Shown piece by piece: positions 16,251-25,752 of a stretch of 64,000 nucleotides of DNA. Each line of letters begins with the position of its first letter. The first letter of the stretch is position 1. Origin of the DNA: UBA2166 sp964463965 (lineage in GTDB: Bacteria; Nitrospirota; Nitrospiria; Nitrospirales; UBA2166); assembly GCA_964463965.1 (NCBI GenBank), contig CAYXED010000006.1, positions 61,118 through 125,117 of the forward strand. Direction: 5' to 3'. The notes below the pieces were generated by a model. It was given only the letters and a program-made list of their open reading frames with translations, did no database searches and was not told the DNA's origin. The position numbers and the translations under genes were made by a program.

Positions 16251-17459
16251 ATGAGTGCTCGTTTTCCTCCAATTGAAGATGTTTTGGGCCAATTTCGGGA
16301 TGGGAGAATGGTGATTCTTGTCGATGATGAGGATAGGGAAAATGAGGGAGACCTTGTTCTTGCAGCGGAAAAAACGACGCCTGATGCCATTAATTTCATG
16401 GCAAAACATGGACGTGGGTTGATTTGCCTTACTCTAACTCCAGAACGCACAGAACTACTTGATTTGCATCCTATGGCTGAGAAAAATACCGCGACATTTG
16501 GGACTGCATTTACTGTTTCGATTGATGCTCGTGATGGAATAACAACTGGGATATCGGCACATGATCGGGCTGTGACAATTCTTAAGGCAATCCACCATGA
16601 AACCCATCCTTCTGATCTTGCCAGGCCTGGACATGTGTTTCCGTTAAAGGCTGATAATGGGGGCGTATTGAAGCGGGCTGGTCAGACTGAAGGGTCAGTT
16701 GATTTAGCTCGTTTAGCCGGGTTAAACCCGGCAGGCGTTATTTGTGAAATTATGAATGATGATGGGACAATGGCCCGTCTTCCCGAATTAATAACTTTTG
16801 CTGAACGACATGACTTATCAGTTGTTACGATTAGGGACTTGATCAAATATCGTATGCAGAGGGAACGATTTGTTAGGCAAATAGCTGAAGCAAGGTTGCC
16901 AACCTTATTTGGAGAATTTCGAGCGGTGGTGTTTGAAAATGATCTTGATGGTACTTCGCACCTTGCTTTGGTGAAGGGAAAGCCAGAGTCTCGAGACTCA
17001 GTTCTTGTTCGAGTTCATTCTGGTTGTATAACGTCAGATGTTTTAACTTCTCTTCGGTGCGATTGTCGTGAACAGCTTCATGCAGCGATGAAGTCAATTG
17101 AAGAAGAGGGGGTAGGTGTACTAGTTTACCTGAATCAAGAAGGCCGAGGGATTGGTTTGCCAAATAAAATCAAAGCCTATGCGCTTCAGGATGATGGGAG
17201 TGATACGGTAGATGCAAATCTCAAGCTTGGTCTTAAGGCGGACTTAAGAGATTATGGGGTTGGGGCTCAAATTCTTGCCCATTTTGGACTGCAAAATATA
17301 CGCTTATTGACTAATAACCCTCGAAAGATTGTGGGAGTTGAGGGTTATGGCTTAAAGGTTGTTGAGCGTGTACCGATTGAGATTGCACCCCATGATACTA
17401 ATGTCCATTACCTCAGAACGAAAAAAAACAAACTCGGGCATCTGCTTCGTCGAGTATAA
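16251..17459 (+). CDS. ribBA: Bifunctional 3,4-dihydroxy-2-butanone-4-phosphate synthase / GTP cyclohydrolase II
   Basis: The 402-residue enzyme carries both entry reactions of riboflavin synthesis. Residues about 1-200 are RibB (DDEDRENEGDLV substrate and metal-binding loop, GRGLICLTLT, HVFPL). Residues about 205-400 are RibA with its zinc cysteines in VHSGCITSDVL, LRCDCREQL and the QEGRGIGL catalytic loop. I start it at ATG 16251. An in-frame GTG at 16242 overlaps the proposed -10 box. No Shine-Dalgarno sequence is present, in line with leaderless initiation. It heads a plus-strand run with ribH, nusB and pur genes. Confidence 0.95.
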   Translation: MSARFPPIEDVLGQFRDGRMVILVDDEDRENEGDLVLAAEKTTPDAINFMAKHGRGLICLTLTPERTELLDLHPMAEKNTATFGTAFTVSIDARDGITTGISAHDRAVTILKAIHHETHPSDLARPGHVFPLKADNGGVLKRAGQTEGSVDLARLAGLNPAGVICEIMNDDGTMARLPELITFAERHDLSVVTIRDLIKYRMQRERFVRQIAEARLPTLFGEFRAVVFENDLDGTSHLALVKGKPESRDSVLVRVHSGCITSDVLTSLRCDCREQLHAAMKSIEEEGVGVLVYLNQEGRGIGLPNKIKAYALQDDGSDTVDANLKLGLKADLRDYGVGAQILAHFGLQNIRLLTNNPRKIVGVEGYGLKVVERVPIEIAPHDTNVHYLRTKKNKLGHLLRRV

Positions 17460-17491
17460 TATTTGGTTTACGAGTTTCCCTTCCTTAAGCA

Positions 17492-17965
17492 ATGGGTGGC
17501 ATCATTCAAGGAGAAAGTTTTCACTTTGGGATTGTGCTGAGCACATTTAATTCGCGGGTGACTTCTCGTCTTCTGACTGGGGCTATAGATGCGCTAACAC
17601 AGGAGGGAGTTCAGAGAGAGAAGATTAATGTCTTTGAAGTTCCTGGTGCTTTCGAGATTCCCGTTGTTGCACAACGTTTAGCTCAATCTGGGCAGTATCA
17701 TGTGGTTATTTGTCTTGGTGCGGTAATTCGTGGTGAAACGCCGCATTTTGAATATATCAGCACTGAGGTAGCACGTGGGGTTGCACGAGTAGCACTAGAA
17801 TCAAGTCTCCCGGTAATTTTTGGTGTTTTGACAACAGATACTCTTGACCAAGCAAATAGGAGGTCTGTAGTTGGTGGGCGCAACAAGGGTAGCGAAGCTG
17901 GTATTGCTGCTATGGAAATGGCGAGATTATGGGAAAATTTTTCGAAAAAAAAACGCGATGATTGA
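17492..17965 (+). CDS. ribH: 6,7-dimethyl-8-ribityllumazine synthase
   Basis: The 157-residue enzyme condenses the RibA/RibD pyrimidine product with the RibB product to give lumazine. Signatures are VPGAFEIPVVAQ, GAVIRGETPHFEYI with the catalytic His, GVLTTDTLDQA and NKGSEAG. Normal length. A TATAAT at 17455-17460 overlapping the end of ribBA could be an internal promoter, but ribBA, ribH and nusB also look like one transcription unit. There is no obvious Shine-Dalgarno sequence before ATG 17492. Confidence 0.95.
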   Translation: MGGIIQGESFHFGIVLSTFNSRVTSRLLTGAIDALTQEGVQREKINVFEVPGAFEIPVVAQRLAQSGQYHVVICLGAVIRGETPHFEYISTEVARGVARVALESSLPVIFGVLTTDTLDQANRRSVVGGRNKGSEAGIAAMEMARLWENFSKKKRDD

Positions 17966-18033
17966 ATATACTATTTTTACAACAGCCTTTGTGTCTGGTG
18001 GCACATTGTGGCGCTCTTTTTGGTGATGGATCT

Positions 18034-18453
18034 ATGGGCAGTCGGCGTACGTCTCGAACGCTAGCACTTCAAACTTTATACCAGTGGAATTTGCAACGCG
18101 ACGCCCTTGTTTATCCCTGGGAACATGGATATGAGGGGGAGGAAGATTCTGGAGTCATAGACTTTGCTAAGATCTTAATCAATGGGGTGATTCAGCATCA
18201 TGATGCGATTGACGATACAATTGAAAAATATGTTCAGCATTGGGCAATAGATCGTCTGGCTCTCATTGATCTGAGTATATTGAGAATTGCCATTTTTGAA
18301 ATTTTGTATCAAGAAGATATTCCACCTGTCGTCACGATTAACGAAGCAATAGAACTTGCGAAGCAGTTTGGTGATGATGAGTCAGGAAAATTTGTTAATG
18401 GGGTACTTGATAGCCTTCTAGGAGACGATAGGGTGGCAAGGGCATCTGGATGA
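18034..18453 (+). CDS. nusB: Transcription antitermination factor NusB
   Basis: The 139-residue protein is the all-helical NusB fold: SRRTSRTLALQTLYQWNLQ at the start, then DRLALIDLSILRIAIFEIL and PPVVTINEAIELAKQFGDDESGKFVNGVLD at the end. With NusE it binds boxA RNA and promotes rRNA antitermination. I start it at ATG 18034. The frame is open back to a TTG at 17962 that overlaps ribH, but the extra residues do not fit the family. ribH-nusB is a widespread gene order. Its last codons overlap purS by four bases. Confidence 0.92.
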   Translation: MGSRRTSRTLALQTLYQWNLQRDALVYPWEHGYEGEEDSGVIDFAKILINGVIQHHDAIDDTIEKYVQHWAIDRLALIDLSILRIAIFEILYQEDIPPVVTINEAIELAKQFGDDESGKFVNGVLDSLLGDDRVARASG

Positions 18454-18719
18454 ATGAGAAATTAGTCACTGCACGGGTATACATCACCTTGAAGAGTGGT
18501 GTTGTTGACCCTCAAGGACTTGCAGTTGAAAATGCTCTGAAGTCACTTGAATTCAATGCAGTTGTTGGTGTTCGTGTTGGAAGGGTTGTCGAACTTGATA
18601 TTGTTGGTCAGACTGAAGATCTGGTTCGTAAAGATGTTTCTGCAATGTGTGAACGTCTTTTAGCAAATCCAGTCATTGAAAATTATCATGTTGAAATCCT
18701 TTCTAAGAAAGGCACTTGA
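18450..18719 (+). CDS. purS: Phosphoribosylformylglycinamidine synthase subunit PurS
   Basis: This 89-residue protein is the small bridging subunit of the three-part FGAM synthase (PurS-PurQ-PurL). ARVYITLKSGVVDPQGLAV at the N-terminus and VVELDIVG in the middle are characteristic. The ATG overlaps the nusB stop (ATGA) and the purQ start comes one base after its own stop, indicating tight coupling for complex assembly. Confidence 0.94.
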   Translation: MNEKLVTARVYITLKSGVVDPQGLAVENALKSLEFNAVVGVRVGRVVELDIVGQTEDLVRKDVSAMCERLLANPVIENYHVEILSKKGT

Positions 18720-18720
18720 A

Positions 18721-19419
18721 ATGCAGTTTGGTATTGTCGTCTTTCCTGGATCAAATTGTGATCACGACTGTTATTATGTTCTTGATAGTGTTCTTGGGCA
18801 GCGTGTTAAGTTTGTATGGCACAAATCTGCATCTCTAGATGGGATAGATGCAGTCATTCTTCCAGGAGGATTTTCGTACGGGGACTATTTGCGTACTGGG
18901 GCGATTGCGAGATGTTCTCCTATAATGAGGGAGGTTTTAGAGTTTTCAGCACGTGGAGGCCTTGTTTTAGGAATTTGTAATGGTTTTCAGATTCTTCTTG
19001 AGATGGGACTTCTCCCTGGGGCAATGCTTAGAAACAATTCACTTCACTTCGTTTGCCGTGATACATGTATTCGTGCCGACAATGTTGATACGCCGTTTAC
19101 AAGCCGCTATTCTTCTGGGCAAGTCCTCACTATGCCGATTGCACATGGGGAAGGTAATTATTTTGCTGATGATGCAACTCTCGCAGATCTTCACAAGTTT
19201 CGACAGGTAGTATTTCAGTACTCTTCACCAGATGGAAGATTGGAGACCGAATACAATCCTAATGGTTCCTGTGATCATATCGCGGGAATTTGCAATCGTG
19301 AGCGGAATGTTCTTGGCATGATGCCCCATCCAGAACGTTGTGCAGACTCTATGCTTGGGAATGAGGATGGACAGTCCCTCTTCATCTCGATGATTGATGC
19401 ACTCACCTCAGTAGCATAG
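18721..19419 (+). CDS. purQ: Phosphoribosylformylglycinamidine synthase glutaminase subunit PurQ
   Basis: The 232-residue class I glutamine amidotransferase supplies ammonia to PurL. Catalytic Cys sits in LGICNGFQIL, and His/Glu in MMPHPERCAD. FPGSNCDHD near the N-terminus is typical of PurQ. I start it at ATG 18721 (MQFGIVVFPG), one base after purS. The frame is open upstream to 18676 but that would overlap purS. A 169-base gap without a recognisable gene or hairpin separates it from purL. Confidence 0.95.
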   Translation: MQFGIVVFPGSNCDHDCYYVLDSVLGQRVKFVWHKSASLDGIDAVILPGGFSYGDYLRTGAIARCSPIMREVLEFSARGGLVLGICNGFQILLEMGLLPGAMLRNNSLHFVCRDTCIRADNVDTPFTSRYSSGQVLTMPIAHGEGNYFADDATLADLHKFRQVVFQYSSPDGRLETEYNPNGSCDHIAGICNRERNVLGMMPHPERCADSMLGNEDGQSLFISMIDALTSVA

Positions 19420-19588
19420 TTTATTTACGACTATCCTAGGGTGTGTAATAAATGAGCTCTAGGAATCTTTCTAGTCAAATATGAAAGATAAAACTCCTTG
19501 CTTGGTGATGTGGGTAATAAGAGTCAAAACAATATGACTAGTTCTAATTGGTGCTGTCTCTAAGCTCAACAGTATGGGATAATCTTGT

Positions 19589-21772
19589 ATGCCAGAGAGT
19601 ACTTTGACAGAACGAGAATCTGACCGAGTATGTGAGTTGCTTGGGCGAGAACCTAACGAGCTTGAAATAGGTATGTTCTCAGTTATGTGGAGCGAACACT
19701 GCAGTTATAAAAGCTCAAAGCGTTATCTTAAGCGATTGCCTACTCAAGGCCCACAGGTCATTCAGGAACCAGGGGAAAATGCTGGAGCAGTCGATATTGG
19801 GGACGGGCTTGCGGCTGTATTTAAAATGGAGAGTCATAATCATCCTTCTTTTATTGAGCCTTTTCAAGGAGCTGCAACGGGTGTCGGGGGGATTCTTCGT
19901 GATATTTTTACTATGGGCGCACGCCCAATCGCATTACTTGACTCATTGCGATTTGGGTCTCCGGAGCACAAAAAAAATCAGAGGGTTATTTCAGGAGTTA
20001 TAGAGGGCATCAGTGCCTATGGCAATTGCATAGGGGTGCCTACAGTTGGTGGAGACACAGTATTTAATGATATTTATGAACGCAATCCTCTTGTGAACGT
20101 TTTCTGCCTTGGGATTGCTAAGCATAGCGCTCTTATGCGTAGTCAGGCGGCTGGTGTAGGGAATTTTGTCATATATATTGGTGCGAAAACGGGGCGTGAC
20201 GGGATCCATGGCGCCACGATGGCCTCGGATAGCTTTGATGATACATCTATTGGTCAACGGCCTACTGTACAAGTTGGAGATCCATTTACAGAGAAGCTTT
20301 TGATGGAAGCAACGCTTGAACTTGTTGATCAAGGTTTGTTGGTTGGAGTACAAGATATGGGTGCTGCGGGCTTGACTGGTGCATCAAGTGAAATGGCAGG
20401 TGGAGCGGGCACAGGTATCGAACTAAATGTAGAGATGATTCCCAAGCGTGAGCAAGGCATGACTCCTTACGATGTAATGTTGTCAGAATCTCAAGAGCGC
20501 ATGTTATTGGTGGCGGAACCAAAACATGTCGATGATGTGTTAGCAATATGTGCTAAATGGGATGTTGATGCAGCTGTGATTGGTAAGGTTACCGATGACG
20601 GAATGCTTAGAATTCTTGATTCAGATAGCGTTGTAGCAGAAATTTCTGCACAGGCGCTTACTGATGAGGCTATCTCTGTTGAACGTCAATCTTCACCTCC
20701 CCATTTTCAGGAAACGTTACAGGGACTCAATTATGATTTAATGTCACTTCCAAGAGATTTTACAAGTGTATTGCTTGAACTTTTAAGCTCCCCAAACTTA
20801 TCTAGTAAAGCGTGGATATATGAACAATATGATTTTATGGTTCGTACTAATACAATTATTGGTCCTGGAGCAGATGCTGCTTTACTGCGTATTAAGGGAA
20901 CATCAAAAGCTCTTGCAATTACCGTAGATGGCAACTCGTTGTATTGCCTTCTCAATCCATATGTTGGTGGGACAATTGCTGTTGCAGAAGCAGCTAGAAA
21001 CCTTGCTTGCGTTGGAGCAAGTCCTCTTGGTTTAACTGATGCGTTGAATTTTGGAAATCCAGAGCGCTCTGAAACTCTGTGGCAATTGGAGCTCGTTATT
21101 GAGGGCCTTGCTGATGCGTGTCGGGCACTTGATATTCCAGTCGTAAGTGGGAACGTTAGTCTATATAATGAAACCAATGGAGTTTCTGTTTATCCTAGCC
21201 CAATGATTGGTATGGTGGGTCTTGTCGAGTCTCTTGAACATACCATAAATCAGTATTTTGAGACTGATGGAGATATAATTCTTTTGCTTGGGGAAACTTA
21301 TGATGAACTTGGTGGTAGTGAGTATGTACGAGTGATTCACCATCGTGAGCAAGGTATTCCACCACGCCTTTCGCTTGAAAGAGAGAAGTCTCTTCATATA
21401 TGCCTCCGGAAGGCGATCAAAAGTAAAATGCTTTGCTCCGCTCATGATTGTGCAGAGGGAGGACTTGTTGTAGCGATTGCTGAATCATGTATTTCGAGGC
21501 CTTTGGGGCCTATAGGAGCGTCAATTACACCTGCTGCTCCCGATATGCGTATTGATGCATTTTTGTTTGGAGAGACACAGTCACGGGCTATTGTGACTGT
21601 GCAACATTCTAATCTTGAGAAGGTAAAAGATATTGCACGGGGGGAAGGCGTTCCTGTAAGAGAAATTGGAGTTGTCGGAGGGAAAACATTGCAAGTGGGT
21701 GCACCTGATTCGGAAAAATTGTGGATTGATGTAGACGTGGACCTTATGTATAAAGCATGGACTCAGAGATAA
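19589..21772 (+). CDS. purL: Phosphoribosylformylglycinamidine synthase subunit PurL
   Basis: The 727-residue protein is the small-type PurL (about 740 residues) that works with PurS and PurQ to convert FGAR to FGAM. ELEIGMFSVMWSEHCSYKSS at the N-terminus, FKMESHNHPS and the repeated GGxxxA blocks are diagnostic. No Shine-Dalgarno sequence precedes ATG 19589, but GATAAT lies five bases upstream, so the gene may have its own promoter and a leaderless transcript. Its stop overlaps the preferred purF start by one base (TAATG). Confidence 0.96.
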   Translation: MPESTLTERESDRVCELLGREPNELEIGMFSVMWSEHCSYKSSKRYLKRLPTQGPQVIQEPGENAGAVDIGDGLAAVFKMESHNHPSFIEPFQGAATGVGGILRDIFTMGARPIALLDSLRFGSPEHKKNQRVISGVIEGISAYGNCIGVPTVGGDTVFNDIYERNPLVNVFCLGIAKHSALMRSQAAGVGNFVIYIGAKTGRDGIHGATMASDSFDDTSIGQRPTVQVGDPFTEKLLMEATLELVDQGLLVGVQDMGAAGLTGASSEMAGGAGTGIELNVEMIPKREQGMTPYDVMLSESQERMLLVAEPKHVDDVLAICAKWDVDAAVIGKVTDDGMLRILDSDSVVAEISAQALTDEAISVERQSSPPHFQETLQGLNYDLMSLPRDFTSVLLELLSSPNLSSKAWIYEQYDFMVRTNTIIGPGADAALLRIKGTSKALAITVDGNSLYCLLNPYVGGTIAVAEAARNLACVGASPLGLTDALNFGNPERSETLWQLELVIEGLADACRALDIPVVSGNVSLYNETNGVSVYPSPMIGMVGLVESLEHTINQYFETDGDIILLLGETYDELGGSEYVRVIHHREQGIPPRLSLEREKSLHICLRKAIKSKMLCSAHDCAEGGLVVAIAESCISRPLGPIGASITPAAPDMRIDAFLFGETQSRAIVTVQHSNLEKVKDIARGEGVPVREIGVVGGKTLQVGAPDSEKLWIDVDVDLMYKAWTQR

Positions 21773-23280
21773 TGGAAAAACTATTTTCAGAAAATGATGG
21801 GCCGGATCGCTTTCGTGATCAATGCGGAGTGGTAGGGGTGTTCGGGCATAAAGAAGCTGCCAATATAACTTATTTGGGTCTGTATGCATTGCAACATCGT
21901 GGGCAAGAAAGTTCAGGAATTGTATCAACCGATGGGAGAAAGTTTCACCAGCAGAAAGGGATGGGGCTTGTCGCCGACGTTTTCACAAAGGATCAATTAA
22001 AAAAACTTCCTGGAGATGCTGCAATTGGGCACAATCGTTATTCTACGAGCGGTGCTAGTGAGATAAGTAATGCTCAACCAGTTGCGGTAAACTTTGCATT
22101 TGGAAACCTTGCTTTGGCGCATAACGGAAATTTGCTCAATTCAGAGATGATTCGGAGTGAGCTTGAAGCATATGGCGCAATCTTTCAGTCTGGTATTGAT
22201 AGCGAAGTTATCATTCATTTGATTGCGCATTCTCGTGGAAGCACCATGCTTGACAGGGTTGTGGATGCTCTTCAACAAGTTCGTGGAGCATTTTCTTTGG
22301 TTATTCTCACTGATGATGGTTTATTTGTTGCGCGAGATCAGTATGGTATTCGTCCCTTGTCACTAGGAAAATTGAAGAATGCGTGGATTGCCGCTTCAGA
22401 GACTTGTTCATTTGATCTGATTGGGGCTGAATTTGTGCGCGATGTTGAACCTGGAGAACTTGTTTGGATTCACGGAGGTGGCGTCAATTCTTACTATCCA
22501 TTTCCTAAAACAGACCCAGCAATGTGTGTTTTTGAATATGTCTATTTTTCTCGACCTGATAGTGTAGTGGATGGCCATAGTGTCTATTCGATTCGGAAAG
22601 AGCTTGGTAGGCGGTTAGCTAAGGAATCATTAATTGACGCTGATATAGTTATTGCAGTTCCAGATTCTGGAGTTCCTGCAGCGATTGGGTATGCAGAAGC
22701 TTCTGGCCTCCCATTTGAAACAGGGCTTATACGAAATCATTATGTTGGCAGAACATTCATAGAGCCTGAACAGGAAATTAGACATTTTGGTGTTAAAGTG
22801 AAATTGAACGCGATACATGATGTGTTGGATGGGAAGCGCGTTATTGTTGTTGATGACTCGCTTGTACGAGGTACAACAAGTCGTAAAATTGTGAAAATGA
22901 TTAGGCAAGCTGGTGCGAAGGAAGTTCATTTAAGAATTTCATCCCCCCCTACACTATCTCCGTGTTTTTATGGGATTGATACACCTACAAAGGCTGAATT
23001 GATTGCCTCAACTCACACAGAGAAAGAAATCAGACGTTATATCACTGCTGATAGTCTTTCCTATTTAAGTCTCGAAGGTATGCTGGACGCCACTCCTGGA
23101 AAACCATCTGGCTATTGTGCCGCATGTTTTAGTGAGCGCTATCCAATTGTATTTGATGGTTTTGATGAGAAGCAACTTGCACTTTTTGAATCAGTAGAAG
23201 TGGCATCTGATAATGCGCATTCTGCTGTTGAGCCTACTGATACCTCTTCTGCTACAAACGTGCCATCGCAAAAAAGATAA
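21772..23280 (+). CDS. purF: Amidophosphoribosyltransferase, iron-sulfur type
   Basis: The 502-residue enzyme starts de novo purine synthesis by making phosphoribosylamine from PRPP and glutamine. A short propeptide precedes the N-terminal nucleophile Cys in RDQCGVVGVFG, as in the Bacillus type that matures by self-cleavage. VIVVDDSLVRGTTSR is the PRPP site. Cysteines in PAMCVFEYVYF, SPCFYGIDT and GYCAACF match the 4Fe-4S ligands of that class, suggesting oxygen-sensitive turnover. Starts at 21772 (coupled to the purL stop) and 21757 are both possible. A sensor kinase gene follows after 15 bases. Confidence 0.95.
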   Translation: MEKLFSENDGPDRFRDQCGVVGVFGHKEAANITYLGLYALQHRGQESSGIVSTDGRKFHQQKGMGLVADVFTKDQLKKLPGDAAIGHNRYSTSGASEISNAQPVAVNFAFGNLALAHNGNLLNSEMIRSELEAYGAIFQSGIDSEVIIHLIAHSRGSTMLDRVVDALQQVRGAFSLVILTDDGLFVARDQYGIRPLSLGKLKNAWIAASETCSFDLIGAEFVRDVEPGELVWIHGGGVNSYYPFPKTDPAMCVFEYVYFSRPDSVVDGHSVYSIRKELGRRLAKESLIDADIVIAVPDSGVPAAIGYAEASGLPFETGLIRNHYVGRTFIEPEQEIRHFGVKVKLNAIHDVLDGKRVIVVDDSLVRGTTSRKIVKMIRQAGAKEVHLRISSPPTLSPCFYGIDTPTKAELIASTHTEKEIRRYITADSLSYLSLEGMLDATPGKPSGYCAACFSERYPIVFDGFDEKQLALFESVEVASDNAHSAVEPTDTSSATNVPSQKR

Positions 23281-23295
23281 ACTAACGGCATACAA

Positions 23296-25752
23296 ATGAC
23301 ATTTGGTCTGAAGGGCAAGATCATTTCTGCAATGCTTGCTATTGGAGCGCTCCCTCTCTCCCTTGGGATGTATTTTGCGTATCAACAGGGAACTGATCAG
23401 CTTGAATCTGTTATCGGTACAAGCTTTGAAGCACTTTCAACTGAGACCGCAGACAAAATTGATATGGTTGTCAATGAGGAAATTGCTAGACACGCTCAAT
23501 TTGTGTCCAACTCTCTTTTGATTTCTCTGGTTAGAGATCAGCTTTTTACACAAAACGCTCGTTATCATGTTCTTGACGATCAAGGAGTTGAAAATTTGTT
23601 AGCAACAACTCAAGACCAATGGAAAGTGGGCGCTGGAAATGTCGTACATAGTATTACAGGTGGACAAGTAGCAGATCTTCTTCGACGTTTTATTTCAAGT
23701 GCTCGCCGTGGCGGAGCTGTTGGTGGAGGTGGAAGCACTCACGCGTTATTTATCACGGATTCGCGTGGGGCATTACTTGCGAGTATTAACCGCTATCCAG
23801 AATATTCAAATGCTCACACCCAATGGTGGCAACATGCCTATGATGCTGGACGTGGCCGAGTTCACCTAGGCGATGTGAAGCTTGATCCCAAACTTGATGA
23901 ATATGTCATTCTCCTATCAACTCCAATTATGGATTTAACTGAGACAAGCGTTTTGGGCATTGTGCACCGTGTGTACGATGTTAGTGATTACTTTCAACCT
24001 CATACTTACCCTACGAGGTTTGGAAAGTCTGGACATGTCATGCTTGTCGATTCTGAAGGGATTGTAATTAGTTGTCCGATTCTTCCCACTGGAGCATCGG
24101 TCGATGATCGAGAGCTTGTACGTGCTTCAACGGTTGCCCATGCAGGTTGGGTTAAGGCATCGAGTGATGGTCATGGCGGTGCTGAAATATCAATTCTCGG
24201 ACATTCCCCATTAGAAGGGGTTAATCGTATGGCGAGTCAGCTTGGGACTCGTCAGTGGCATACTATGGCATGGCAGGCCTCTGAAGAGTTATTCGCACCA
24301 ATGAATAGATTGTTTCTTTGGACTGCCTCAATTGGGATCTTGGCTATGGGGTTGCTGGGGGGGTTGGGGTACTATGCAGCTTCTCGGATTGTTACCCCAA
24401 TACGAAGGTTACAAGTAAGTGCGCTACGAATTGCAAAGGGAGAATTGCATGAGCCTATTGTTATCAAGACAGGTGATGAGATAGAGCAGCTGGCAGACGA
24501 CTTTAATAGTATGAATAATCAATTACAAAAGGCTTTTTCTGGCCTTGAACTTAAAGTTGAAGAAAAAACTCGGGAGGTTATGCATCTTAAGGAATACAAT
24601 GAAAAAATTCTGATGAGTGTTCCAGATCTTATTCTGATTATGACTGACGATGGAACAATAGAGTATGTGAACCTTGCATTTGAGGCTATAGTTGCTCAAA
24701 AAAATACTGAAATAGTTGGGAAAAACTTTTTTGATGTACTGGCAGATGACAAGGAAGGTATTGAGTACGTTCGTGGTGAAATTGAGAGACTTTCAAAAGG
24801 TGAAGATTCTCGGCGATTTACTGAAGAAGCTGTGAGGAGAAGACCCGGCCCTCTTGCTGGGCCTTTAATGGCAGATCCTCTAGATCCTTCGAAGGAAGAA
24901 CCTCAGCCTGATAGACACTATCGTGAAGTTGCCATTGCACATCGGTTTTTTCAGTGCGAATGTTTTCGAGTCATTATGCCTGGGGAAGGGACAGAACGAA
25001 TTGGTTTGGCAATGAGGGATATTACTGAGGAGAGAAATCTCCAGGAAGATTTAATACGTGCAGAAAAGTTAGCAGGGTTGGGAACTCTCACAGCGGGTAT
25101 TGCGCATGAATTGAATAATCCACTGTTTGGAATTATGGGGCTTGCAGAAATTATTCGAGATGATGATGATCCAGAAAACTATAAGAAAAATGCGGATGAT
25201 ATTGTGTCGCATTCACGGCATATGAGTTCGGTTATCAAGACATTTTCCGGTTATGTGCGTAAGGGGGAAACTGACGAACTCGTGTTAGTTGATATTAATA
25301 AAAAATTAGACGATTCATTTAAAATGGCAGAGATGGGTATGGTCGCAAACGATATTCAGCTTGAGCGTCATTATGGGTCTATTCCCTTTGTAATGGCTAA
25401 ACCTGATGAAATTCAGCAGGTGTTTGTTAATATTATTAAGAATGCAATTCAAGCGATGGATGGTAAAGGACATCTTCGATTATCATCATCGGAAAAAAAT
25501 GGCAGTGTAATGGTTGCTATTCATGATTCTGGACCAGGAATCCCAAAAGAATATGTGTCGCGACTATTTGATCCTTTTTTTACAACCAAAACACAAGGTG
25601 AAGGAACGGGACTGGGGTTAACAATTGTGTACAAAATTGTTAAAAAGTATAACGGTGATATTCAACTCGATACTGAAGAGATACACGGTACAAAGTTTGT
25701 ACTTACCTTTCCGGCTGGGGAAGTAAACAAGTTCAGCAACAAAGGGAGATGA
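23296..25752 (+). CDS. Membrane sensor histidine kinase (periplasmic sensor, HAMP, PAS, HisKA, HATPase)
   Basis: The 818-residue kinase has a membrane helix at about 9-29, a large periplasmic region (about 30-335) resembling a double-Cache sensor, a second helix at about 338-362 ending in IVTPIRRL, HAMP (about 362-412) and a coiled coil. A PAS domain (about 435-580) with an insertion rich in Pro and charged residues follows. The H-box is GIAHELNNPLFG with the phospho-accepting His604, and the ATPase domain carries the N-box VFVNIIKNAIQAM, DSGPGIP and GEGTGLGLTIV. Its stop overlaps the response-regulator start (ATGA), so the two are a cognate pair. The signal is unknown. Confidence 0.93.
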   Translation: MTFGLKGKIISAMLAIGALPLSLGMYFAYQQGTDQLESVIGTSFEALSTETADKIDMVVNEEIARHAQFVSNSLLISLVRDQLFTQNARYHVLDDQGVENLLATTQDQWKVGAGNVVHSITGGQVADLLRRFISSARRGGAVGGGGSTHALFITDSRGALLASINRYPEYSNAHTQWWQHAYDAGRGRVHLGDVKLDPKLDEYVILLSTPIMDLTETSVLGIVHRVYDVSDYFQPHTYPTRFGKSGHVMLVDSEGIVISCPILPTGASVDDRELVRASTVAHAGWVKASSDGHGGAEISILGHSPLEGVNRMASQLGTRQWHTMAWQASEELFAPMNRLFLWTASIGILAMGLLGGLGYYAASRIVTPIRRLQVSALRIAKGELHEPIVIKTGDEIEQLADDFNSMNNQLQKAFSGLELKVEEKTREVMHLKEYNEKILMSVPDLILIMTDDGTIEYVNLAFEAIVAQKNTEIVGKNFFDVLADDKEGIEYVRGEIERLSKGEDSRRFTEEAVRRRPGPLAGPLMADPLDPSKEEPQPDRHYREVAIAHRFFQCECFRVIMPGEGTERIGLAMRDITEERNLQEDLIRAEKLAGLGTLTAGIAHELNNPLFGIMGLAEIIRDDDDPENYKKNADDIVSHSRHMSSVIKTFSGYVRKGETDELVLVDINKKLDDSFKMAEMGMVANDIQLERHYGSIPFVMAKPDEIQQVFVNIIKNAIQAMDGKGHLRLSSSEKNGSVMVAIHDSGPGIPKEYVSRLFDPFFTTKTQGEGTGLGLTIVYKIVKKYNGDIQLDTEEIHGTKFVLTFPAGEVNKFSNKGR

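Noticed and set aside
16076..16450. Antisense frame over the end of the barrel gene and start of ribBA
   Set aside because: It overlaps two clear genes and includes the ribBA promoter. No recognisable motif.
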